A program made the position numbers and the translations under genes. A DNA stretch of 64,000 bases from Flavobacterium quisquiliarum (lineage in GTDB: Bacteria; Bacteroidota; Bacteroidia; Flavobacteriales; Flavobacteriaceae): assembly GCF_019308285.1 (NCBI RefSeq), contig NZ_WWEM01000031.1:248001-312000 (forward strand), read 5' to 3'. This document shows, piece after piece, positions 44,618 to 53,723 of the stretch; the first letter of the stretch is position 1; each line of letters opens with the position of its first letter. A model generated the notes under the pieces. That model ran no database searches, had not been told where the DNA came from, and was given only the letters and a program-made list of their open reading frames with translations.

Positions 44618-45145
44618 ATGAAATCAAAATTTATTGCCTTGACAGTTTTCTTGTCAATTTTTTTAAGCTCGTGTAACACGGTTGATGATTTGTTAAGCTT
44701 CAACATTTCTAATTCAACTTCGATTAAAATCCAGAGTACTTCTCCAATCAATCTTCCTTCGGAAATAATCACTCCGGAAGTTACAACCAATTCTTCAGCT
44801 GAATTTGAGAACAACAAAACAAAAGCAAGTTTAGTAAAAGACGTAAAAATCAGATCGTTAAAATTATCTATTTCTGATCCATCAGATAAAACTTTTACTT
44901 TTTTAAAATCAGTTCATATCTTTATTTCAACAACAAATTCGGATGAAATCGAATTGGCTTATCAAGACAATATTAATGTCTCTACAAATTCAATCGATTT
45001 GATTTGTACAGATAAAAGATTAGATCAATACATTAAAGCAGACAGCTACAAAATTAGAACTCAGGTAACTTTAAAAGAAACCTTAACAAAAGATGTTACT
45101 GTAAAAGCAGACATGAAGTTTAGAGTTACTGCAGATCCGTTTTAA
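44618..45145 (+). CDS. putative lipoprotein of unknown function
   Basis: This 175-residue protein has a lipoprotein signal peptide (MKSKFIALTVFLSIFLSSC, lipidated Cys19). The mature part is Ser/Thr/Lys-rich with alternating short hydrophobic strands, suggesting a beta-sandwich (SVHIFISTTNSDEIELAYQDN is typical). I recognise no motif. It is transcribed alone, with repeat arrays both before (44456-44556) and after (45147-45240) it. Confidence 0.6.
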   Translation: MKSKFIALTVFLSIFLSSCNTVDDLLSFNISNSTSIKIQSTSPINLPSEIITPEVTTNSSAEFENNKTKASLVKDVKIRSLKLSISDPSDKTFTFLKSVHIFISTTNSDEIELAYQDNINVSTNSIDLICTDKRLDQYIKADSYKIRTQVTLKETLTKDVTVKADMKFRVTADPF

Positions 45146-45146
45146 A

Positions 45147-45240
45147 AAAGGTTCAAAGTGACAAAGCAACAAAGGTTCAAAGGCAAAAAAGAGTAAAAAA
45201 CTTTGCGCCTTTGAACCTTTGTTACTTTGTATCTTTAAAA
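45147..45240. repeat. hairpin of two inverted CTTTGNNN arrays
   Basis: Left arm 45150-45183 and right arm 45207-45236 consist of 8-base units with a constant CTTTG and three variable bases (CTTTGAAC, CTTTGTTA, CTTTGTAT). About 24 bp pair with two mismatches. Period and layout equal those of the CTYAG arrays, though the core word differs. It starts just past the lipoprotein stop codon and may also end its transcript. Confidence 0.7.
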
Positions 45241-45386
45241 AAGAAATCTTTTCCTTAAATTTATAGAACTATACCAATATTACTTTTACATCCTAACCAC
45301 ATGTATTTAAAATATAGTATTAAGAAAGTAAACTAAACCAAAGCCAATGTTTATACTATCGAAATATTAATTTTAAAAATATAATC

Positions 45387-47123
45387 ATGAGTAAAATAGT
45401 TGCTGAACAATTAGTTGACATGTTGGTAGAAGCTGGAGTAAAACGCGTTTATGCGGTCACTGGCGACAGTTTAAATCATTTTAATGATGCAGTTCGCAAG
45501 AGTGGCAAGATAAAATGGATTCATGTTCGGCATGAAGAGGTTGGAGCTTATGCTGCAGCAGCCGAAGCCGAATTAGATGGTTTTGCGGTTTGCGCTGGAA
45601 GCTGCGGTCCCGGCCACATTCATTTAATAAACGGATTGTATGATGCACATCGCTCTCATGTTCCTTTATTAGCAATCGCTTCCACGATTAATACAGGCGA
45701 AATGGGAATGGATTATTTTCAGGAAACCAATACCATTAAACTCTTCGACGATTGCAGCCACTACAATCAAATGATTATGACGGCCGAACAAGCACCTCGT
45801 ATTATACAAACAGCCATACAACATGCTTTAGGCAAAAAAGGCGTTGCTGTTATTGGTTTGCCTGGAGATGTTTCTCAATTAAAAGCGGTTGAAAGCAATA
45901 TTTCAACACAATATTTCCATTGTAATCCTGTCATTAGGCCTTCAAACAACGAATTGCAACAATTAGCAAAAGTAATCAACGAAAGTACCAAAATAACTTT
46001 ATTCTGTGGTATTGGAGCGAAGAAAGCACACGATCAGGTTGTGCAATTATCACATCATATCAAAGCTCCTGTTGGATATTCTTTTAGAGGAAAAATGAGC
46101 ATTCAGCCTGATAATCCTAACGAAATAGGAATGACTGGTTTGCTGGGTCAGCCTTCTGCATATCACAGCATGCACGAGTCTCATTTGGTTTTATTATTAG
46201 GAACTGATTTTCCGTATGATAAATTCATGCCTTCCGACAACAAAATTATTCAGATTGATACCAGTACAGAACGTTTAGGAAGAAGAGCCAACCTTTACAT
46301 GGGATTATGCGGCGATGTTGCAGATACGATTGAAGCCTTATTACCTCTTTTAGAATCTAAAACCGATGATAGTTTTTTACAAGCACAGCTTAAATTATAT
46401 GCCAGCGTAAAAGAAAACATGAATACCTATATTAATGACAATGGCGGAGAAGACACTATCCAACCCGAATATGTGGCTCATCTAATAGATAAATTGGCTT
46501 CTCAAGATGCGGTTTTCACTGTAGATACAGGAATGACCTGTGTTTGGGGAGCGCGTTTTATTAAAGGAACTGGAAAGCGAAAAATGTTAGGTTCTTTTAA
46601 CCACGGATCGATGGCTAATGCAATGCCAATGGCAATTGGCGCATCTTTAGCACATCCAGAAAGACAAGTTATTGCAATGTGCGGTGACGGAGGTTTATCT
46701 ATGCTCTTAGGCGATTTAGCAACGATTCATCAATATAATATTCCTATCAAAATTATTGTTTTTAATAATCGTGCTTTAGGAATGGTAAAACTCGAAATGG
46801 AAGTGAATGGTTTACCCGATAACGAAACGGATATGGTAAATCCTGATTTTGGTTTAATTGCTCAGGCGATGGGATTTCAGGGCATAAATGTTCACAAACC
46901 TGAAGAAGTTCAAGGAGCAATTGAGAATGCTTTTCGTCATAACGGGCCAGTTTTATTAAACATCTTTACCAATCCGAATGCACTGGCGATGCCTCCAAAA
47001 GTAGAATGGGAACAAGTTATTGGCATGGCAAAATCAATGACCAGATTAATGCTGGGTGGTAAAATGGAAGAAGTTTTAGATACCATTAAATCCAATTACA
47101 AACATTTAAAAGAAGGCATCTAA
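45387..47123 (+). CDS. thiamine-diphosphate-dependent pyruvate oxidase / pyruvate dehydrogenase (quinone)
   Basis: The 578-residue product has the three-domain layout of the POX/acetolactate synthase family. The pyrimidine-binding domain has the catalytic Glu in VRHEEVGAYAAAAEAEL (about residues 46-62), the middle domain runs from about 190 to 330, and the diphosphate-binding domain has GDGGLSMLLGDLATIHQYNIPIKIIVFNN (about 433-461). Lack of subunit context and the overall pattern fit PoxB-type enzymes, which turn pyruvate into acetate and CO2 while passing electrons to quinone through FAD. It is followed after 16 bases by an MFS transporter gene, presumably in one operon. Confidence 0.85.
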   Translation: MSKIVAEQLVDMLVEAGVKRVYAVTGDSLNHFNDAVRKSGKIKWIHVRHEEVGAYAAAAEAELDGFAVCAGSCGPGHIHLINGLYDAHRSHVPLLAIASTINTGEMGMDYFQETNTIKLFDDCSHYNQMIMTAEQAPRIIQTAIQHALGKKGVAVIGLPGDVSQLKAVESNISTQYFHCNPVIRPSNNELQQLAKVINESTKITLFCGIGAKKAHDQVVQLSHHIKAPVGYSFRGKMSIQPDNPNEIGMTGLLGQPSAYHSMHESHLVLLLGTDFPYDKFMPSDNKIIQIDTSTERLGRRANLYMGLCGDVADTIEALLPLLESKTDDSFLQAQLKLYASVKENMNTYINDNGGEDTIQPEYVAHLIDKLASQDAVFTVDTGMTCVWGARFIKGTGKRKMLGSFNHGSMANAMPMAIGASLAHPERQVIAMCGDGGLSMLLGDLATIHQYNIPIKIIVFNNRALGMVKLEMEVNGLPDNETDMVNPDFGLIAQAMGFQGINVHKPEEVQGAIENAFRHNGPVLLNIFTNPNALAMPPKVEWEQVIGMAKSMTRLMLGGKMEEVLDTIKSNYKHLKEGI

Positions 47124-47139
47124 GCTTAATTAAAAAACT

Positions 47140-48387
47140 ATGGATATAAATACCACAAAATCGTACACCAAATACTATGTAATTGCATGGATATTTGGTT
47201 TGATTTTCTATTTTTTAGATTATGTAATACGATCTGCTCCGGCAGTCATGTTTCCAGAACTTTCGCAGAGTTTTTCTGTTAATGAAATCAGGTTAGTAGA
47301 AATCATTGGAACCTATTATTATACTTATTCGACCTGCAGTTTAATAGCCGGGATCGCTTTGGATCGATTTGGAGCAAAATATTCTCTCTTTGCTGGAGCA
47401 TTCATTTTAGGAATTGGCTGCTTGCTATTTATGATTTCTAATCAGTTTAGTGGTGTTACTGGTCGGTTATTTCAAGGTGCTGGATGTGCTTTTGCTTTTC
47501 CAGGCTGCGTATATCTTGCCAGTAAAGGATTCTCTTCAAAATCACTTGCCACTGCAATTGGTTTTACACAATGTCTCGGGATGCTTGGAGGATCGGCAGG
47601 ACAATTTGTTGTAGGCCCTTTGATCGAAGAAGGTATGAATATCAATAACTTTTGGCTCTTCAGTGGAATTTTTACGATCATTGTCGCTTTTGGACTTTGG
47701 TTCATAACTCCTGCAAATGCGGTAGATAAAAATACAGCAAAGAAACAGAGTCTGCTAGAACCGTATAAAATTGTTTTTAGCAATCCGCAATCTTGGTTTT
47801 GTGGTATTATTTCGGGACTTTTGTTTGCCCCAACAACTATATTCGCGATGACATGGGCAGTTGATTTTTTCCAGAAAGACCGTACGTTTGACTTTCATAC
47901 CGCTACAATTTCGAGCGCAATGGTCGCTTTTGGCTGGGTATTTGGGTGTCCGTTATTAGGATATATTACTGATAAGATAAACAAACGAAAACCTGTCTTA
48001 GTATTTGGCGCTTTAATGATGATTCTCGCCTTATTACAGCTGCTATATTTTCCAAATATATTTCCAGCTAAATACAGCATGTTTTTATTAGGTTTAGCAT
48101 CTGGAGCTGCCATGATTCCTTATTCCATAATTAAAGAAGCTAATCCTGATAATGTAAAAGGAAGTGCTACTGGAGCTATTAATTTTATAACTTTTGGAGT
48201 AACAACACTTTTAAGTCCTCTATTCAGTCATTTATTCGGTAAAACACTACATAGCACAATAGATAAAACAAATCATTTTCAACAAGCTGGTCTTTTTTGG
48301 ATTGTTGGAATCACAATAGCTATTTTAATAAGTTTTCTACTGAAAGAAACAGGAGAAGCGAAAAAGCCAGATAAAATTAGTGTTTAA
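47140..48387 (+). CDS. MFS transporter
   Basis: This 415-residue inner-membrane protein has 12 predicted helices. YVIAWIFGLIFYFLDYVIRSAPAVM forms the first, GIALDRFGAKYSLFAGA is the conserved loop 2-3 motif (D-R-x-G), and a Lys-rich cytoplasmic loop (KNTAKKQSLLEPYK) splits the two halves. The type resembles anion:cation symporters for organic acids or sugar acids. Being paired with a pyruvate oxidase-like gene, it may move a carboxylate such as pyruvate or acetate, but that is only a guess from context. Confidence 0.85.
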   Translation: MDINTTKSYTKYYVIAWIFGLIFYFLDYVIRSAPAVMFPELSQSFSVNEIRLVEIIGTYYYTYSTCSLIAGIALDRFGAKYSLFAGAFILGIGCLLFMISNQFSGVTGRLFQGAGCAFAFPGCVYLASKGFSSKSLATAIGFTQCLGMLGGSAGQFVVGPLIEEGMNINNFWLFSGIFTIIVAFGLWFITPANAVDKNTAKKQSLLEPYKIVFSNPQSWFCGIISGLLFAPTTIFAMTWAVDFFQKDRTFDFHTATISSAMVAFGWVFGCPLLGYITDKINKRKPVLVFGALMMILALLQLLYFPNIFPAKYSMFLLGLASGAAMIPYSIIKEANPDNVKGSATGAINFITFGVTTLLSPLFSHLFGKTLHSTIDKTNHFQQAGLFWIVGITIAILISFLLKETGEAKKPDKISV

Positions 48388-48390
48388 CTC

Positions 48391-48428
48391 AATAAGATGA
48401 GATCAATATTTATTGATCTTATCTTATT
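48391..48428. terminator. bidirectional terminator between convergent genes
   Basis: The arms 48391-48408 and 48411-48428 pair at 17 of 18 positions, almost without a loop. It lies 3 bases past the MFS stop and overlaps the stop of the left-reading gene that ends at 48424. Confidence 0.75.
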
Positions 48429-49137
48429 CTTTTGTAACAACTATCGAAGCTTTAAATCCAGCTGCAAGATTATCCCAATAATCGCTTGTCACCATGTATC
48501 CCTTATCATCAAACACTTGAATTTCTGCTGTATTACCTCCAAGTGTTCCTATATTTAAAGCTTCGAAATCGAGTTTATTAAAGCCTTGCACTAAATTAAT
48601 TTTTACTTGCTGGAAATTAGCATCCAATAAAATTTTATCACGGATTACATAATCATTTGAAGACACTTTCACTAAATCTCCATCAATTGCTCCAAAGTCA
48701 CGAAATTTTACTATAAAATATTCCGATTGAGTTTTAAAATTTCCAAGTGAAATATTTTTCTTGACTAAAACTCCTCTGCCTTCTCTTAATCCAGCATCTT
48801 TTAAAGCTTTATCCAAATCTTTCTCCATTTTTGCTACATAACGATCTCCAGGATTAGCAAAATCGGTTTCGGTAGACATCGTAAATTTACTTTTTTCTTC
48901 TCCAATCTGAAATTTCGACTTTGGAGTTATAGTGGTGTTTTCAAAAACATTTGGCGTTTTAATAGCTGGAATATCATTTAATTCTGCCTGCGGATCTTTG
49001 ACCTCAGGAATTGGAGTTTTTTTAGGTTTTGCACTAAACTTTGGAGCTGGAATAGCCTTGAATTTAGAATTAAACTCACCTTGGGCTGATACTGACAATG
49101 CAGTAAAAAATAATATGAAAAATAAAATATGCTTCAT
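48424..49137 (-). CDS. exported protein of unknown function
   Basis: From the ATG at 49137 the product has 237 residues with a signal peptide (MKHILFFILFFTALSVSAQG); the open frame continues 27 codons further upstream, but that part has no signal character. The mature part is rich in Lys and Pro at first (FKAIPAPKFSAKPKKTP), followed by a beta-rich region containing GNFKTQSEYFIVKFRDFGAIDGD and ending SDYWDNLAAGFKASIVVTKE. The last segment looks like a small beta-sandwich. I do not recognise the family. It is transcribed alone. Confidence 0.6.
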   Translation of the reverse strand: MKHILFFILFFTALSVSAQGEFNSKFKAIPAPKFSAKPKKTPIPEVKDPQAELNDIPAIKTPNVFENTTITPKSKFQIGEEKSKFTMSTETDFANPGDRYVAKMEKDLDKALKDAGLREGRGVLVKKNISLGNFKTQSEYFIVKFRDFGAIDGDLVKVSSNDYVIRDKILLDANFQQVKINLVQGFNKLDFEALNIGTLGGNTAEIQVFDDKGYMVTSDYWDNLAAGFKASIVVTKE

Positions 49138-49423
49138 TGAATACGTTTTTATCGAATCGGCTTTTATAATTAATAGTCCAGCATCACAAAAATAAAACAA
49201 TTTAGTTAGGCACTGCAACTTTAGGACTTTTATAACATTAAATTAAGCTAATTTTTGGAATCAAAAAACCTGCCAAGATTTTTTGCTTTGTAAAAATAAT
49301 ATCCTAGATTTTAAAATGCTAAATTCCAAAAACTACCTTTATAAAAGCATTCAGCATTTTGATAATTAACAACTTATTCTTAACTTCAAGACTTTATTTT
49401 ACCATTTATAAAACCTCAAGAAA

Positions 49424-50344
49424 ATGGATTATATTGATTATTACAAAGTATTAGATGTTACAAAATCTGCAACCGAAGCAGATATAAAAAAAGCATACAG
49501 AAAACTGGCTCGAAAATATCATCCTGATCTGAACCCAAATGATAAAGAAGCTGAAAAAAAATTCAAAGAAATTAATGAAGCTAATGAAGTTCTAAGCAAT
49601 CCTGAAAACCGAAAAAAATATGACAAATATGGAAAGGACTGGAAACATGCTGATGAATTTGAAAAGGCTGGTTATGATCCAAATCAACAACAATATTCTA
49701 GACAGCAAAGTAACGGCGGGCAAGGTTTTTCTGGTTTTGAAGGAGGCGATTTCTCAGGAAGTGATTTTTCTGACTTCTTCAATTCCATGTATGGAGGAGG
49801 CAGAAGCAGATCGCAGTCAAAATACAGAGGACAGGATTTTAATGCCGAATTAGAATTGGATTTAAAAGCAGCTTACACCACACACAAACAAAACTTAACG
49901 GTAAACGGAAAAAACATTAGAATTACGATTCCAGCAGGTGTTGAAAACGGACAGATTATTAAAATCCCAAATCACGGTGGACCTGGAGTAAACGGAGGTC
50001 CAAATGGTGATTTATATATCACTTTTTTAATTGCAAATAATTCTGATTTCAAACGTGAGGGCAATAACCTATATGCCGAAGCACCACTTGACTTGTATAC
50101 AGCGATTTTAGGAGGTGAAACGTATATCAATACTTTTGATGGAAAAGTAAAAATTAAAGTTCCCGCAGAAACACAGCCCGGTACGAAAGTAAAACTGAAA
50201 GGAAAAGGTTTTCCAGTTTATAAAAAAGAAAATCAATTTGGTGATTTGTACATTACTTATACCATAACACTTCCAACAAAATTGTCGGATAAAGAAAAAG
50301 AATTATTTGAAGAATTAGCAAAACTCAGAAGTCATGAAAAATAA
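49424..50344 (+). CDS. cbpA: CbpA-type DnaJ co-chaperone
   Basis: CbpA is a DnaJ homologue that stimulates DnaK. The 306-residue product has a J domain (residues 4-70) with the essential HPD in [10 protein letters not shown], a Gly/Ser/Gln-rich linker (about 80-130), and two C-terminal substrate-binding domains ([44 protein letters not shown]). The zinc-finger domain of DnaJ is absent, as expected of CbpA. The cbpM gene begins inside the last codons, so the two are translationally coupled. Confidence 0.9.
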   Translation: MDYIDYYKVLDVTKSATEADIKKAYRKLARKYHPDLNPNDKEAEKKFKEINEANEVLSNPENRKKYDKYGKDWKHADEFEKAGYDPNQQQYSRQQSNGGQGFSGFEGGDFSGSDFSDFFNSMYGGGRSRSQSKYRGQDFNAELELDLKAAYTTHKQNLTVNGKNIRITIPAGVENGQIIKIPNHGGPGVNGGPNGDLYITFLIANNSDFKREGNNLYAEAPLDLYTAILGGETYINTFDGKVKIKVPAETQPGTKVKLKGKGFPVYKKENQFGDLYITYTITLPTKLSDKEKELFEELAKLRSHEK

Positions 50345-50639
50345 AAATTTAATCCAGATAAAACAGTTTTGTATTTACCATGAAATTGAAAATACTTTTA
50401 TAACCGAACTCAATAATTATGGACTCATTCATATTATTACAGAAGAAAATGACGAATATCTGGAGCCAGAACAACTTCCAACAATAGAAAAAATGATCCG
50501 AATGCATTATGACCTTAAAATTAATCTGGAAGGAATCGACGCTATTGCACATTTATTAAATAAAATCGAGACCTTACAGCAAAATTTAAATATGGTACAA
50601 AATAAGCTTCGTATTTATGAAGAAAGACAAAGCGAATAA
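50334..50639 (+). CDS. cbpM: chaperone modulator CbpM
   Basis: CbpM binds the J domain of CbpA and restrains it. The 101-residue product starts 11 bases before the end of cbpA and has the MerR-like helical pattern of the family ([57 protein letters not shown]), closing with a coiled coil. Gene order and size are exactly as expected. Confidence 0.88.
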   Translation: MKNKNLIQIKQFCIYHEIENTFITELNNYGLIHIITEENDEYLEPEQLPTIEKMIRMHYDLKINLEGIDAIAHLLNKIETLQQNLNMVQNKLRIYEERQSE

Positions 50640-50659
50640 CAATTGAAATATCACAAAAT

Positions 50660-50693
50660 AGCTTGATTTCCGTTTTGATTTCAAGCTTTTTTT
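50660..50693 (+). terminator. terminator of cbpA-cbpM
   Basis: AGCTTGA (50660-50666) pairs with TCAAGCT (50681-50687), with further inner pairs, and runs into seven T. It lies 20 bases past the cbpM stop. Confidence 0.75.
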
Positions 50694-50780
50694 AATCCCT
50701 TTCAAAACCATAATTCTTAAATTGCGGCAACTTTAATTAACCTGAATTTGCTTTTAAGACAAATTCATAAAACATAAAAA

Positions 50781-51161
50781 ATGAAAAGAGAAAACATTTT
50801 AACTGGATCTCCGTGGGAAGACAAAATGGGGTATTGTCGTGCGGTTAGAATCGGAAATATTATTGAAGTTTCTGGGACCGTAGCTATTGTCGACGGAGAA
50901 AAAGTAAAAGCTAATGATGCTTATGCTCAAACTTATAATATTTTAGAGCGAGTTGAAAAAGTTCTGGAAGATTTAAATGTAAGTATGAAAGATGTCATTA
51001 GAACAAGAATTTTCACTACAGACGTTTCTACTTTTGAAGAAGTTGCCAGAGCACACTCTGCCTTCTTTAAAGATGTAAAACCAACTACAGGATTTTACGG
51101 AATCAGTAAATTAGTTGCACCAGAATATTTGGTTGAAATCGAATTTACTGCTGTAGTATAA
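50781..51161 (+). CDS. RidA family protein
   Basis: RidA hydrolyses reactive enamine and imine intermediates of amino-acid metabolism. The 126-residue product shows GYCRAVRIGNIIEVSGTVAI near the start, the conserved Arg in MKDVIRTRIFTTDV (near residue 78), and a C-terminal YLVEIEFTAV, where most members have the substrate-binding Glu. It belongs to one of the broader RidA subgroups, so the exact substrate is open. Transcribed alone. Confidence 0.85.
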   Translation: MKRENILTGSPWEDKMGYCRAVRIGNIIEVSGTVAIVDGEKVKANDAYAQTYNILERVEKVLEDLNVSMKDVIRTRIFTTDVSTFEEVARAHSAFFKDVKPTTGFYGISKLVAPEYLVEIEFTAVV

Positions 51162-51272
51162 TTTTTTTCTGCCACGAATTTCACGAATTATTTAGCACTA
51201 AAAGAATTCAATTCTTTAAATTTGTGACTCGAGCGACAGCGAATAGACGAAGTAATTCGTGGCAAAAAAATA
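51162..51272. repeat. short element bounded by inverted GCCACGAATT repeats
   Basis: GCCACGAATT (51171-51180) followed by a direct partial copy CACGAATTA, and its exact complement AATTCGTGGC at 51254-51263, bound about 93 bases. T tracts (before) and A tracts (after) extend the pairing to about 16 bp. Another copy of the left end is at 62836-62854, and a diverged one near 14839. Confidence 0.65.
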
Positions 51273-51287
51273 TACTCAAAATCTAAA

Positions 51288-52523
51288 ATGACTTCCCAAA
51301 ACTCAAAACAATTCCTGCTTTCTCTTCCAAAATGGATTATTATCTGTGCTTTAATTGGTATATTTTCAGGATCTGCTTCTGCTTTTTTCCTAGTTTCTTT
51401 AGAATGGGTAACGCAGTTTAGAATTCATCACGACTGGATTATATGGCTTTTGCCTATCGGCGGATTTCTGGTTGGAGCGAGTTATTATTATTGGGGAGAA
51501 TCAGTCATAAAAGGAAACAATTTACTTTTGGAAGAATACGAATCTCCCAAAAAAGTTATTCCGTTCAAAATGGCTCCTTTAGTACTTTTAGGAACTTTAC
51601 TTACACATTTATTTGGAGGTTCTGCTGGACGAGAAGGAACTGCTGTCCAAATGGGAGGTGCAATTGCCGATCAATTCACAAAATTCTTCAAACTCGATAA
51701 TTCAGAACGTAAAATTTTAATTATTCTCGGAATCAGCGCGGGTTTTGCTTCTGTTTTTGGAACACCTTTAGCGGGCGCTATCTTTGCTCTGGAGGTTTTA
51801 TATTTTAGTAAAATCAATTTTAAAAGCATTTTACTTTCATTCTTAGTTGCCTACGTTGCTTATTTCACAGTAGAATTTTGGGAAATAAAACATACACACT
51901 ACAGTATTCCTGATGTTCCTGAATTTACTTTAAACAATATCCTTTTTACACTCATTGTTGGAATTTTATCTGGATTCGCTGCCTTATTATTCTCAAGAAG
52001 CACTCATTTTTGGGGTTCTATTTTTTCTAAAAACATTAAATATCCACCGCTTCGTCCTGTAATTGGAGGGATCATTTTAGCCATAGCTATTGCAGGACTT
52101 GGATTCACAAAATTCTCTGGATTAGGAGTTCCTGTAATTGTTGATTCTTTTTCCAATCCAAACGAATGGTATGATTTTCTATTAAAAATCTTATTTACCG
52201 GATTCACTTTAGGAGCCGGCTTTAAAGGCGGAGAAGTAACTCCATTATTCTTTGTTGGAGCAACTTTGGGAAGTGCTTTATCTATTGTGATTCCGATGCC
52301 GATTGCACTTTTAGCAGGAATCGGATTTGTTGCTGTTTTCTCTGGCGCAACCCACACTCCTATTGCATGCACCATTATGGGAATGGAATTATTTGGAATT
52401 ACTCCAGGATTATTCATTGCTATTGGATGTGTAATTGCTTATTTTTCTTCTGGTTCTGTAGGCATTTATAAATCTCAGATTGTAAAAGGTGCGAAATATA
52501 AGTTATATCAGAGATTTCTTTAA
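51288..52523 (+). CDS. ClC-family chloride channel/antiporter
   Basis: This 411-residue membrane protein has about ten helices and the ClC landmarks: GGSAGREGTAVQMGG (near residues 105-119) with the gating Glu of GREGx, FGTPLAGAIFALEVLYF (near 150), and GAGFKGGEVTPLFFVGATLGSAL (near 305). The usual GREGP is GREGT here. ClC proteins are Cl- channels or Cl-/H+ exchangers; the labels cannot be separated from sequence alone. It is followed by the ACTG repeat array. Confidence 0.87.
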   Translation: MTSQNSKQFLLSLPKWIIICALIGIFSGSASAFFLVSLEWVTQFRIHHDWIIWLLPIGGFLVGASYYYWGESVIKGNNLLLEEYESPKKVIPFKMAPLVLLGTLLTHLFGGSAGREGTAVQMGGAIADQFTKFFKLDNSERKILIILGISAGFASVFGTPLAGAIFALEVLYFSKINFKSILLSFLVAYVAYFTVEFWEIKHTHYSIPDVPEFTLNNILFTLIVGILSGFAALLFSRSTHFWGSIFSKNIKYPPLRPVIGGIILAIAIAGLGFTKFSGLGVPVIVDSFSNPNEWYDFLLKILFTGFTLGAGFKGGEVTPLFFVGATLGSALSIVIPMPIALLAGIGFVAVFSGATHTPIACTIMGMELFGITPGLFIAIGCVIAYFSSGSVGIYKSQIVKGAKYKLYQRFL

Positions 52524-52530
52524 AATATTT

Positions 52531-52665
52531 AGTCCCAGTCGCAGTTTTCGGTCACAGTCTATACTTTCGCAAATAAAGCGTCGAAAACTGAAACAAAAAC
52601 AAGAAGACGAATGGACTGAGACTGAAAACTGTGACTGAGACTGAACACTGCGACTGATTACTAAA
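52531..52665. repeat. hairpin of inverted ACTG-based tandem arrays
   Basis: The right arm (52613-52661) is a run of ACTG words separated by 2 or 3 variable bases (ACTGAG, ACTGAAA, ACTGTG, ACTGAAC, ACTGCG). The left arm 52531-52560 is its inverted copy, 25 of 30 positions pairing. About 50 bases lie between. The design resembles the CTYAG and CTTTG hairpins, with another word and period. Confidence 0.65.
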
Positions 52666-52708
52666 AATATTTTCAGCATTACATTAAAAAAATGTAAATT
52701 CGCACACT

Positions 52709-53716
52709 ATGAAAATACAAGACATTCAAGCGATTCAAGAATTACTCGCAACCCCAAAAAAAATTGTTATCATTCCGCACAGAGGACCTGATGGCGATGC
52801 AATGGGCTCTACATTAGGATTATACCATTTTTTAATAAAAAACAATCATCAGGCAACTGTTATGGCGCCGAATGATTTCCCTAACTTTTTAGCTTGGCTT
52901 CCAGGATCTGAAACAGTTAAAATATTTGAAAAAGACAATGAAAACTGCACCAAGATTTTGGAAGAAGCAGAATTAATTTTCACTCTTGATTTTAATGCAT
53001 TTCATCGCACGGGCGAAATGATGGAGCACACACTAAAAAAGCTTACAGCGCCGTTTATAATGATTGATCATCATCAAAAACCTGATGATTATGCAGCTTA
53101 CACGTATTCAGATACTTCATTTGGATCAACCTGTGAGATGGTTTACAACTTTATCAGTTTCTTGAATAAAAAAGAGGATATAGATAAAACAATCGCAACT
53201 TGTATTTATACTGGAATCCTAACTGATTCGGGCTCGTTCCGTTTTCCTGGAACAACAGGAAATACACATAGAATTATTGCCGAATTGATCGATCTTGGAG
53301 TCGAAAATACTCAGATTCCAGTGTTATTATTTGACAACAGCTCTTTCAGCAGATTACAGTTATTAGGCCGAGCTTTGCAAAACATGAAGATTTTTGAAGA
53401 GCATAAAACTTCTTATACAACACTTACACAAGAAGAACTGGATTCTTTTAATTATGTTAAAGGAGATACAGAAGGAATTGTTAATTATGGTTTAAGTATA
53501 AAAGATATTGTTTTTACTGCTATTTTTATCGAAAATAAAGACGAAGGAATTATCAAGATTTCATTCCGTTCACAAGGCGGTTTTGACGTTAATCAGTTTG
53601 CCAGAGACCATTTTAATGGCGGAGGCCACAGCAATGCAGCAGGTGGAAGATCTGAAACTTCGATGGAAGAAACAGTAAAGAAATTTGAAGATTTAGTAAC
53701 AAAACTAAAATTATAG
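52709..53716 (+). CDS. nrnA: DHH/DHHA1 phosphoesterase, NrnA type
   Basis: NrnA degrades nano-RNA and dephosphorylates pAp. The 335-residue product has the DHH-family metal motifs HRGPDGDAMGS (near residue 24), LDFNAFHR, IDHHQKPDD (near 119) and TGILTDSGSFRF, and the DHHA1 substrate motif GGGHSNAAGG near residue 306. Some members of this family in other phyla act on cyclic dinucleotides instead, but this length and the GGGHxNAAG motif suit NrnA. It lies 7 bases before gldI, so they are in one operon. A partial promoter (TAAATTCG at 52695) ends 6 bases from the ATG. Confidence 0.85.
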   Translation: MKIQDIQAIQELLATPKKIVIIPHRGPDGDAMGSTLGLYHFLIKNNHQATVMAPNDFPNFLAWLPGSETVKIFEKDNENCTKILEEAELIFTLDFNAFHRTGEMMEHTLKKLTAPFIMIDHHQKPDDYAAYTYSDTSFGSTCEMVYNFISFLNKKEDIDKTIATCIYTGILTDSGSFRFPGTTGNTHRIIAELIDLGVENTQIPVLLFDNSSFSRLQLLGRALQNMKIFEEHKTSYTTLTQEELDSFNYVKGDTEGIVNYGLSIKDIVFTAIFIENKDEGIIKISFRSQGGFDVNQFARDHFNGGGHSNAAGGRSETSMEETVKKFEDLVTKLKL

Positions 53717-53723
53717 CCCTATC

